A DNA stretch of 64,000 nt from Undaria pinnatifida. Lineage: Eukaryota > Sar > Phaeophyceae > Laminariales > Alariaceae. How positions within the stretch are numbered: position 1 is the stretch's first letter; each line of letters begins with the position of its first letter. The stretch covers positions 2,520,501-2,584,500 of the forward strand of contig JABAKD010000002.1 in assembly GCA_012845835.1 (NCBI GenBank), read 5' to 3'. Below the pieces are notes generated by a model. The model had not been told where the DNA came from, did no database searches, and saw only the letters and a list, made by a program, of their open reading frames with translations. A program made the position numbers and the translations under genes. Positions 12,301 to 24,300 of the stretch are shown piece after piece.

Positions 12301-15300
12301 TGGTTCGGGGACGCGGCACACACACAAAATACGCACACGAACACAAACACAAACAGTACGTATATAGACACGCACGAGCACAAACACGAAGAGTACGAAG
12401 ATAGACACGCACGCGCAGCACGCACCTCAAATCGGACGTTTCCCAGATGAAGCAGCGCCGCGAGCACCCTAAACACGGCCGCCTTATCCTCTTCTCCAAA
12501 CCCGAGTGTGTCCATAGCCTTGTCCGTCATTGAAAATTCCTGGCGCGTACAGCATTGAGTGTCACAGTACAGGGCATCTATTAATACTGGAAGTCAGACC
12601 GGGTTTCTTACTGAGAGGATAAGGCGTTTTGACACATGCCAACAACGGAAGAGGTGCACCTACCTGTTGTTTTTCGTTCTGGTGCTCCTCACCTGTAAAT
12701 TGAAGAAAAAAAAAAAAAACTGAAAAAGGTGCGCCCCGATCCCCGATGATAGAACCAAACGCACCAATGGCCTTAATCAGGGTGCACACTTTTTTTTTGC
12801 GTTTTTATTTTGTTTGCACTCCATCGATTCGGGGCTAAGGAATCGTTTTTAGCCTAGAGGTGCTCGTACCTCTTGTCGTCGGACGCCTTGTACAACAACT
12901 AACTTCAGCATCAAGTGCGGCTCACAGAAAAATACACTGATGATCCAGGACGGGTTTCTTATCGAGGATAAGGCGTTTTCTGGACCAACGCTGCAGTAGG
13001 GGGTGGAGGGGGGGGGTTGGGGGTACTTGTGAGACCTCTTTCTCAGTGGATTGGGCTCGCTCGCTCGCGTGGGTGACCCCCCCTTGTTCCATTTTCCGTC
13101 TTTAAGCTGGGCAGCGGGCAAAAACGTTTCTTCCCGAGGAGGCTCTTTTCCGTTAGGCCTCTTGGAGAAGGGAGACGAGGGAGCTAATCTTGTCGACTCC
13201 TCCTTGATGGGAAAAAAAAAAGAGCGCCCAGTTGTTGTTGTTTTGGCGATAGTACACCGCCATAGTTAGCTACGCTACGCTGTGCTACGCTATGCTACGC
13301 TGCGCTGCGCTATGTTGCGCTACGTTCGGCTACACTGCGCCCCAAAAAAGCGTTTGGCGAGGCCTTTTTTCGCAGCTAGGGACAGGGTCACTCCGGTCGA
13401 ATGGCCCAACCCCTCAGTGAAAACTAGGTTAGTGGCGACCAGGTAAACAAGCCCATAGCCCTTCACTAGGGTGTATGTACAAAAAAAAAACACGGCATGA
13501 ATTCGACACACGCAAGGCTACGATAGAGGTCAACTACTTACTTTTTTCCCTTCTTAAGGGTGTTTCCCTTCCTCAGGGTGGTGGCTTGGGTAAAAACACT
13601 CTATATACCCTCACCCAAACAGCGGCGTATTTAATAGCGTAGAATAAGCAGAAAAACGGTGGTATCCCGGTGTAACGAAGTCCATAGCAAAAAAAAAAAA
13701 ACGTGCATAACGAAAAACGAGACTGTCTGCATTCCGACGTGTCATATTTCAGAAACTACTCTTGTTGCCAAAAAACGGTATACCTTAATGCCTCATTCCG
13801 ATTATGTTGGGGTGAAGGATCCCTCTGATTCAGAAAATATTTTAACCCAAAGGTGCTCGTACCTCGTGCACTGGGGGTCCCCCAATAGTGCGGTATCCCT
13901 ATATAAGGCGGTATCTCTATATAAGGCGGTACCTCGATGTAAGACGGTATCCCGATATAAGGCGGTATCCCTATATAAGGCGGGGTATCCCGATCCCGGT
14001 ATAAGGCGGTATCCCTATATATGACGGTATCCCGGTTAAAGGCGGTGCCTCGATGTAAGAGGGTATCCCTATATAAGGCGGTATCCCTATAGAAGGCGGT
14101 ACCTCGATGTAAGACGGTATCCCGATATAAGGCGGTATCCCTACATAAGGCGGTATCCCGGTAAAAGGCGGTACCTCGATGTAAGAGGGTATCCCTATAT
14201 AAGGCGGTATCCCTATAGAAGGCGGTCCAAAAACGCTTGGCGGGACTGTGGAGTTGCGCTCATAACCTACACCAGAGCGAATAAGGCGGTTTCCCCAAAC
14301 GAGGCGGTTGCATTGCTCTGGCGCACCACCGCCTCCCCACTGCACCTCTGCCGTAGCGCTTGACCTTTTATTTTGGGGCCAAGCTTGTTCTGCGCTGCGG
14401 AAGTACCTCGGTTTAGTATGAAACCTGGTATTTTTTTTCTTCAGCTCTAGAGTGTTGTTTTCAAGAAAATTATGCTAGTGCGCGATAGGTTTGCGCGTGT
14501 TTGTTTTTCATGGGCTGTTCTCTGACGACGCCAGCTGTGAGTTCGACTACTTCCGGGGTCGATGCTCGTCTTCGCAAGCTGCGTACTACGCATAGTGTTA
14601 CAAGGCTTAGTTTGGGTAAGCTATTGGTTAACCTTTTGCAAGTGGTCAAACGGACTAATACCCCACTAATTCCTTATAACACTCTCCCCCCCCTGAAACG
14701 GCGGGATAGCAGGTCGGCCGGATATACGGGCGGACCTGTCAATTATCCAGGCCGTTTCATTCCCTGGGGATACCGGGGAGAGTGTTATAAGGAATTAGTG
14801 GGGTTTTTACGGGCGGACCTGTCAATTATCCAGGCCGTTTCATTTCCTGGGGATGCCGGGGAGAGTGTTATAAGGAATTAGTGGGGTATTAGTCCGTTTG
14901 ACCACTTGCAAAAGGTTAACCAATAGCTTACCCAAACTAAGGCTTGTAACAAAGCCTTGTAACAATAGATACCGATCGGCCGTCTTTTGGTGAGTTTTAA
15001 TGAGTCAGAGCCTAGCATAAGATATGGCAGTGTGTTTTTCATCATGCGTTCGACCAAAGCGCCAGCTTGATGACACATCATTCGTCTGAAATACATCTAG
15101 CATTGTTTGTTGTACCAGGAGTGTACATTTTTCAGGAAAGAGCTGCAGGTACAGGATCTGCTCGGTCTAGGTTTTCTAGATGATCTGTCAGATGTACAGA
15201 TCGTGATCTGTCAGGGGTGTGAAATATTTTTAGCAGGGAAAACAGGTTAATTTTTTTCCATCATTCACGTTTGTGGGGGGGAAAATAAAATTCCTAGCAA

Positions 15301-18300
15301 CTAAAGTGGCACATATTTTTGCAGTGGTGTTTTGGAGGACAAATATTTTTCACTAAAATGAAACGAACTACGTGTAGATCTGTGAGAACGAGGGCATGAT
15401 AGTAGACGAGGTACCTACTTAGGTACACCATGGTAAAATGCCCGGATAAAAAATGCCCAGGTATGTATGTACCCAAACCCGACGCTTAGGTACGCTAGGT
15501 AGGGGCGTCGATACCGCGCGCAAGTGGCAGGTACGTTGGGTACGGATCACGATACCTTACCTAATAGGTACGCTAGGTACGCCGCTCCAAAACCTACCCG
15601 GGTATCAGTACTCCAGTCGACGAAATACCAGGGTTTAGGTGCGAGCCTGGGGACGACCTCAATACCTTACCCATGTTTTAGGTACGTTGGGTACGGACCG
15701 CGATAGACCAAGGCTACAATAGGGGGGTACCCTTATTTTCAGCACCAGGCTAGAGCTACTCCCACGAGTGACTCTATACCTCACGCGGACAAAAAATACT
15801 TTTTAGGTTATTTTGTCTGCGAAGCTGAGCTCTAGACCATTCCATCGAGGAGTCAGATCGCAAAAGGGTAACAACAACCACAAAAGTTCAATACCGCAAA
15901 CAAACAAAAAAAACACGAGGGTCGCTTGCGCGAGGTCGATGCTTTACCGAATAGGTACGCTATTAAAGGTACGCTGCTCCAACACTTACCCGGGTATGGG
16001 TATACCCGTCGACGAAATACCCGGGTTCAGGAACGACACCTGGGGACAACCTCAATACCTTACCTGCGCTTTAGGTACGCTAGGTACGCTGGGTACGGAT
16101 CCTGGTACCTTACCTGCGCTTTAGGTACGCTAAGTGCGTTCGGTATGGTCGTCAATACCTTACCATACCTGAACTTTAGGCACGTTAGGTATGGTCGTCA
16201 ACACCTTACCATACCTGAGCTTTAGGCACGTTAGGTATGGTCGTCAACACCTTACCATACCTGAGTTTCATGGACGTTTGGTAACGACCTGCGAGAACTT
16301 ACCTGGGACTAGGGTATACCTTACTACCGAACATGCCCTTTGGAATGTGTGTCGTCGAAACTCGTATTAATGCAAGCTGTGTATTCTCATGAAGGGTGTG
16401 TGTCAAGACACGGCCTCGAAAGGCCTGTAATTATCCTAATTTGATATCATTTTGATGGGTTTCGTATGATAAGGCTGGCGTTTTATATTCGGGAAAGTCA
16501 AGAAAAAGATCGGAGGCACGTGCCTCCGATCTCAGAAGCTATCCGGGGCTCTGGTGGAAACGAATAAAGCTACGTCTCCGCGAAGGAAACGAAAGTGAGT
16601 ACCTGGTACTCTCCGAGGACCTGCTCAATTGGCAGACCTGCAGGGGGCACTCTGTCCCCCCCCCCGTAACTTAACGTGTGGCGTCGACGGCAGGACAGCC
16701 CCCCTATTATTTTACATGTATAGGTCGGCGACTCCCCCTTAGTGCCAGCTAGTACCAGGGTCAACGAGGTGATATACAAGGAATTTCTGTCCGGAGTCAT
16801 CTCATCAATCTGTGGACGGAGACCGTAAAACCCGTTCTTGAGAGGGGGGGGGGGGGGGGGGGGGACCACGGCTGTGGAATGCAAAGCACTTGGAATTAAA
16901 TGTGGGGACAGTGGCCAAGGGATTTACGTATCATCCCGAAGAGGCTCCGTCCACACTCCGTCGTGGCTGTCTTCCTACAGCGCGTCCCGATCCGTCGCGA
17001 ATTCGCAAACCGCACATCACGGAACGGGGTGGTGGGGCGCGGCGTCCCCTCCTCTTGGGCTTTTGTTTGTTGTTTCGTTATCGACCTCGTCGGGAATGAC
17101 TTAAAAAAAATGACGCGGAATAATATTTTGGCAGTCGTTACGAAGGACAGTCATGCCAGGTATGTTTTCACACAGCAGCCTCCACATTCATTCCCCCGCG
17201 AACGTCTCCCTGCAACCTAGTGCCTCTGTCGAGTAACGACATAATAATCTTCGCTCTATCTATCCCAAAACCGCGTAGAAACGAGAGAGCGCGACTCTTT
17301 CGTCGGAAGACGCCATTAACACCTGTTGGGCTTTGCATCCTAGAGGAAAAAAAAGAGAAAGATTCCAAGCCGTGAGTAAGGTAGAGGCTACGGTGAGACT
17401 AAACTACATCGAACTGCACGAGACGCACGCCCCCTGTTTTGGGGGATTTTTGTGCGTTGTTACCTGTCCGTCGTCAACCTCGTCGGAAACGACGATGCAA
17501 TCCCCCTGCGATATCATGTGGAACTCCTCCGCAGGCCCCAGGAAAAGACCTTCCGCTCTCTTGGTGTCTAGTCCCGCTAGGAGCTGTTCAATGCGATGTT
17601 GTGGATGGGGGGGGGGGGGGGTGGGGGGGGGGGTGGGGAGTTGGAAAAAGCGGGTAACTAGGGTTGGTGTTTTTTTACTCGATCAGTCATGATTATTTTC
17701 AAAATTTATTTCTAAAAAAATGTTTCAAGGACGTCAGCCGTGAGTTCGACGAATTTCGGGTCAATACTCCTCTTTGCAAGCTGCGTTGTTGGTACTTGTA
17801 ATATACTATGTGGGTGAGCTTTTTCATAATGGGAGGGTACATATTGTTTTGTTAAAAAAAACACACACATATACTCCGGAGTATATGCGAGTAGTCTAGA
17901 TATACATACTATATAAAAATTATTTCAAGGACGTCTGTATGGCGCTTAGTATCGCACTAACATTTATACGGATACTTTTTCCTGGTGCTTTAGTGTGGCG
18001 ATGCTGAAACCCATACGATTTATTCGTACACGAAAATATCTACACTTTTCGTTTGTGCAGGAAGTTATGTACGCTGGGCCTTCTAAAGTCCACACGCGTT
18101 GTTTCCACGAGATTTTAGCATACCATACTAAAAACCATACCATTCAATGGTGAGACGTTTCAGTACCCTATACTCAGAGCCATACAGCTATATTCGTAGA
18201 ATGATCAAGCAATCAAGAACACCTTGATCTGATTATAAATCGGAAAAAAATCAATATTTGAAAACTGGAGAGAGGGGGTTGACGGTTTCACATACTTTTG

Positions 18301-21300
18301 TTACTATTACGGAGGACGATAGTAAATAGGACCAAATATTGTTAGTAAAAATAGATGAATATATAGGTTTTTGTCTCCACCGTAGGTCCTATTTACTAGG
18401 GCCCCCCGTAACAACGATACCCGCCACGTGCGTCGATGTGGGTGAAAAAAAACCCACGCTCTTGTCGATCAAACCTGGTAGAATATGTGATACCCGCGCT
18501 CCCCGGAGTCGACCGTGACGAGGCGGGATTTTTCCAGGAGGAAGTGATCCGTCTTAGCCCCGATCAGCCGGAACTTCTTGTCGTACAGAAGTTTGATGTA
18601 CTTGCCTGCATTAGGGTCCATGAACGCGGCAAAACGAAAGCAACACACATATCATATCAGAGCGTGTTGTTACTCCCTGAGATTGTCGGGTCATGTGCAT
18701 TAGTTGGACAGGCGGTCATGGTTACGGTCATGACCGGTCATGGTCGGTCATGACCGGTCATGATCGGTCATGACCGGTCATCCGAATGATCTGTCGGGTC
18801 ATGTGCATTAGTTGGACAGGCGGTCATGGTTACGGTCATGACCGGTCATGGTCGGTCATGACCGGTCATGATCGGTCATGACCGGTCATCCGAATGATCT
18901 GTCGGGTCATGTGCATTAGTTGGACAGGCGGTCATGGTTACGGTCATGACCGGTCATGGTCGGTCATGACCGGTCATGATCGGTCATGACCGGTCATCCG
19001 AATGATCTGTCGGGTCATGTGCATTAGTTGGACAGGCGGTCATGGTTACGGTCATGACCGGTCATGGTCGGTCATGACCGGTCATCCGAATGATCTACAT
19101 CAATGACCGATTCCAATTGATGTAGATGGTCGGTCATGACCGGTCATCCGAATGATCTACATCAATGACCGATTCCAATTCATGTAGATCACTGGGATTG
19201 TCATACGTAGAGGAGATTGACATTGCCTGGGCTGTGATCAATCGAAGAGGCATTTTTTTGTAAAACACATACATACGCTACACGCGCGGGACTCGTGCTC
19301 TCTCAGGCGGAACTTCTTGTGTGCCCAACAAAAAGCTTGACGTTGGTACTTTCCTTCGAGAAAACGCGGTGAACTAGTCAGATCTTTTTCACGAGCCATT
19401 ACCCGACCCGCGGGTCGGGGCGGAAAGGTGTTCAAAGATCTCACGGATCGAGTACTCGTAGTCCGGTAGTGTTAGAAAATCCGTCACGGCTTGCTGGGTC
19501 GGGCCGGGTCAAGATATTTTCAAAGCTCACGAGATCGGGTCGGTTCACCGTGGCCCGAGTCATCCTGACCCGACCCGAACCCGCGGACGCGTGGCACGAT
19601 ACGTAGGAGTTTCGGCACTTGATTTTGGCCACTTTATTTTTATGAGAAAAAACGGAAATCCTTGACCCCTTTACAACTGGAAACCCGTTTTTGGGGACAA
19701 ATTACTTGGATTTAGTATAGGGAGGGGTTCGGGGGCTCCAAAGGGGTTAACCCAATGCCTGGTAGACGGAAAAATCAAGATTAATTCCTGTTATACCTAC
19801 TGCTGCAGGCCGCGCGTTTGCTTACCGGATTGATCTTTCAGTACACTAAAAGTCATTGTTTGGGTGAGGTGGTAGGTTGGAGCTCCTCGAGTCGTCGAGA
19901 ATCTTTGCAGGGAAACGATGGTGCGCCCCCACACGATGCACGTGCGTCCGCGCGAGAAAATGCCGTGGAAATGGCCATGAACGAAAACAAAAACGCGCGA
20001 ATTTCTCCTTGATATGAGGACAAGGATGTTTTTCATCGAGTAGAATCGCAGAGGTCTTTCGATGGAAGGGCGTGTGGGGATGAGTGGCCGCTCGCAGCTC
20101 GACGGCCCATTGCAGCCGCAATTTTAGCACAAAAAAACTAGGTTCTACTCGACGAAGAGCGATCGAAACGCAGGCCTTTTACACGCCGCAACCGCGGACT
20201 AGGGGCCGTAGGCACCGTCTCGCAAGATAGTGATCACATGCTTTCCTTTTGTCCTGGCAACGCCCTTTCAAAGGGCGCAAGAGAGGGAGAAAAAACGCTG
20301 AACAGATCGCATCTGGGCCTTAGGCACCGTCTCGCAAGATAGAGACCACATGATTTCCTTTTGGCCTCGCAACGCCCTCTCAAAGGGCGCAAGAGAGGGA
20401 GGGAAACAGATTGCGCGCACCTCCCGCCCCGCCTACCTTGCCTTTACTTCGGACGCTTGCTACGATGGAGGTATACCGTTTTTTGGCGAAAATAGTTTCT
20501 GAATGACGGGCTCCATAACCCAAAACCGTCGGAAATTATACCTTTTTTTGGCGTGATTCTCGTTGTGTACCTAAGCCATGCGATTTTGCAACCGTTATCA
20601 TAGCAGAGTTTTACTTTTTTTGTCCTAGAATCAGTTTTTTGGGAGAGGTTTTGAGCTCCAAAAAAAAAAAAAAATGCATCACCTCTGTCGTAGCACGGGT
20701 CTTCGCCCCGCAATGTCCCTTCTTGCAAGGGCTCACGAGAGGCATTCGCACTCCGTTATTAATCGTTTTTTTAGGGTCCAGCTTATGTATGTTCCAGCTT
20801 CAACCCCCCCCCCCCCAACGGATGTTTCGAAAAAGCAAACATCAAAACACCACTGTGTGGTGTCTTCGCATCTAAGCGTTCTTCTCTCTACCGAAACGAC
20901 ATCAGCACACCCAGCGTCCGTGCCAATCCCTCTTCTCGGGCAGATGCAACAACAAAAAAAATCTGCGGTGTATTTAGGAACAATCACCAGACCCAGCGGA
21001 GACGCGTGCTACGACAAAGGTTCCTCATTTTTTTCTCCTGAGGCTCCTCAATTCGGGAGCTTAAGGCCGCCACTCTCCCAAAAAACTGATTCTAGGAGAG
21101 AAGAAAAAAATTAAAATCTGCTACGATACCGGATGAAAAATCCCATGGCTTAGGTACACAACGAGAATCACGCCAAAAAAAGGTATAATTTCCGACGATT
21201 TTGGGTTATGGAGCCCCGTCATTCAGAAAATATTTTCGCCAAAAAAAGGTATACCTTAATACTTCTACCGTAGCACGCGTCTTTTGGGGTTAAGGAGCCC

Positions 21301-24300
21301 CCTCGTTCCGAAACCATTCTTGCCAAAAAAGGGTACACCTTAATACCTCTACCGTAGCACGCGTCTTTTGGGGTTAAGGAGCCCCCTCAATCAGAACACA
21401 CTCTTGCCAAAAAAGGGTATACCTCAATACCTCTATCGTAGCACGCGTCCAGAGGCGCGCGCCACCACAGAGGTTATGTGCTTCGTGGACATTTTCGTTT
21501 CTGGAATGACGGGGGGGGCACTCCTTAACCAAAAATCGTCGGAAAAGTCATCAATTCTTGTTTGTCCAACATGAATGTTTTGTCCGCTTAAGTTATAGGG
21601 GTCTGTCTGTCCATGGGATTGCGCTTCCAGTTTTTACCCGAAACAAGCTTTGGGGGTGGGTACGTACACAGAGCTCTTTTTCGCAAAAAAGCCGAGAACT
21701 TTGCAGAAGGGGGGGGGGGGATTGGTTTGCACGACGCGTGCTGTGATGGAGAGTAGCGCACGTTCGGGCTGTTTTTTTTTTTTTTCTCCGAAATGATGGG
21801 GCTGATTTTTTTTTCATTTTCAACCCCTTTAGAGCCCTAAAACCCCTCCCTCTCTACTGATTCCAAAAAAAAATTGTCCCCCCCAAAACGGGTTCATACT
21901 AATTCCAAGTAACATTGTCCCAAAAACGGGCTCATACTAATTCCAAGTATCTTTGTCCCCCAAAAGCGGGTTTCCGGCGGCAAAGGCGTTAACCCCAATT
22001 CGTCGGAAACGTCATTCTATACTGATGTACAATATGCTTCTTTTTTCTCAAATGCCTAGGCCATGGTCTTTGCTCGTCGGGTTGAACTTTGTCAGCTTAT
22101 CTCAGAAATATACTAATTTCAAGTAATTGTGTCCCCTCAACAACGTGTTTATACTGATTCCAAGTAATTTTGTCACCCAAAACGGGTTTACACTAATTCC
22201 AAGCAAATATTGTCCACAAAACGGGTATATACTAATTCCAAGTAATTTTGTCCCCCAAGAAACGGGTTTATACTAATTCCAAGTGATGTTGTCCAAAAAA
22301 ACGGGTTTATACTAATCCCAAGTATTTTGTCCGAAAAACGGGTTTATATTAATTCCAAGTAATGTTGTCACCCAAAACGGGTTTATACTAGTTCCAAGTA
22401 ATTTTGTCCCCAAAACGACTTTATACTAATTCCAAGTAGTTTTGTCCCCCAAATCAAAGCGTGTTCCAGCGCTAAGGCGTTAACCCCCAATCGTCGGAAA
22501 CGTCATTCTTTACTGTTGTTTGTACAAGATGCTTTTTTTTTCTCATGTACCTAGGCCATGGTCTTTGCTCATCGGGATGAACTTTTTCAGTTTATCTCAA
22601 AAATGTACTAATTCCAAGTAATTTTCTCCCCCCAAAAACGGGTTTATACTCATTCCAAGCAATATTGTCCTAAAAAAGGGTTTATACTAATTCCAAGTAT
22701 TTTGTCCGAAAAACGGGCTTATATTAATTACAAGTAATTTTGTTCCGAAAAACGGGTTTCCAGCGGTAACGGCGTTAACCCAAAAAAAGTCGTCAGAAAC
22801 GTCATTCATTCTTGCTTTACAATACTCGTATACCTGGTAATCTTTTTTTGATCGGATATACCTGGGACATACATGGGGGGTTGCATTTTTTTCTTTCATT
22901 ATTTTTTTTTTATCCTCCGGCGGATGGGGAAAAATAACGCTTTACGAGCTCACCACACTCCCACGTATTTTCATACGCGTCGTGTATCGATTTAACTCAG
23001 TTGCTTTTTCGCAGCCCAACGCTAGCTGGCGCACCCTTCGGGTCCCATTGTAGGTATAGCGTAAGCTGTCCCTATCAGTGGTCCTCGTTACAACCCCGGC
23101 AGCGCAAGCTGTTGCGCTTTTTCAGGTTCATATCAAAAGCCGTTTTTTTTGGGGGGTCCGACAACGAGGTCTCAAGAGATAAAAAAAAAGAAAAAGACAA
23201 AAAACAAAGCGCGTCTAGATGTACGGTACGACCTGTGGTGCGCCGCCCCCACCAGGCAAAATATCGAATAACCGCCCCCTCCCTGCTAAAAAATCGATTC
23301 TCCGTTGCCCCTCCCAACCCGATACACCAGCGACTTTCTTTCCACGAGCGTCTCATGGTTGCTCGCGACGCGAGGAAGGACGCCATGAAAAAAAAATTAC
23401 ATCCTCACATATTTTCTTGTTTGTTTGGCAAGGACTACCAGGTAAATGATAGAACAATCACGTAGGGCGGCGGGAAGGGTCGCCGTATTCAGGAGATACG
23501 GTGTCGGGAGATGGCTTCCTAACCAGCGATTTCGTTACAAGACAATTTCCAAGGGGGGGGGGGGGGGGGGGCGTAGAACGGCAGTAAAGTAGCCCCCCCC
23601 CCCTTTCCCCCCTCCTCCCCCCCCCCCCCCCCGTCAACAGCTGCACACACCGAATCGACTGGAGTTGTCGTTCCGTAGAGTCTTGGCGTTGCCGAACGCT
23701 TCCAAGACCGTGTTGCTCCTCAGCAAGGCGTCTTCGATTCTCTTGGCCATGCCTGTGTCCTTGGTCGCTGGGGGGGAGGGGACACAAAAAAAAAAGAAAA
23801 AAAAACAAGACGAAACAAGAAACTTTTTCAAGAGTTGCAGCCGCTCGCGGCGTCGGGAACGAACGCAACTCGTATCAGCTCGTCATGCTATTCACAGCGC
23901 CCTCTCTCTCTCTCTCCCGCACGCCTTATCCCATCTCTCTCACACACACACTTTTACTTTCCAGCTTCTGGACAAGCCGTGGTCACAGGTGTCGTCCCTT
24001 CTCCCCATATACCAGTCCGACAACAAATGTAAGCTCATGTGAATAATACTTGAAAAACGTTCGGACGGGACGATAAAGTATCATGCCCGGGTCAACCAAT
24101 GCATGTTCTTTAACTCCCTTGATCTGATCGATCTGCACCTGGGGACATGGCAATAAACGAGTCTTGGTTTAAGATAGCAGCACCGCATGGCCTCAATTTT
24201 TTGTCGAGCTGATAATGATTTTATTCAGACTGGTGCGGTTTAAGCGGCAGGCGGCTTGCGATGTACCTATTTTGGTTGGGTAGAAACTGGGGGGCAGGAA

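Noticed and set aside
13971-14345. 124-codon Gly-Ile-Pro-Tyr repeat protein on the minus strand
   Set aside because: The 18-bp minisatellite period is divisible by three; the frame ends with the array.
18700-19185. CRISPR-like array
   Set aside because: Units are contiguous 108-bp tandem repeats without unique spacers, in a eukaryotic intron.
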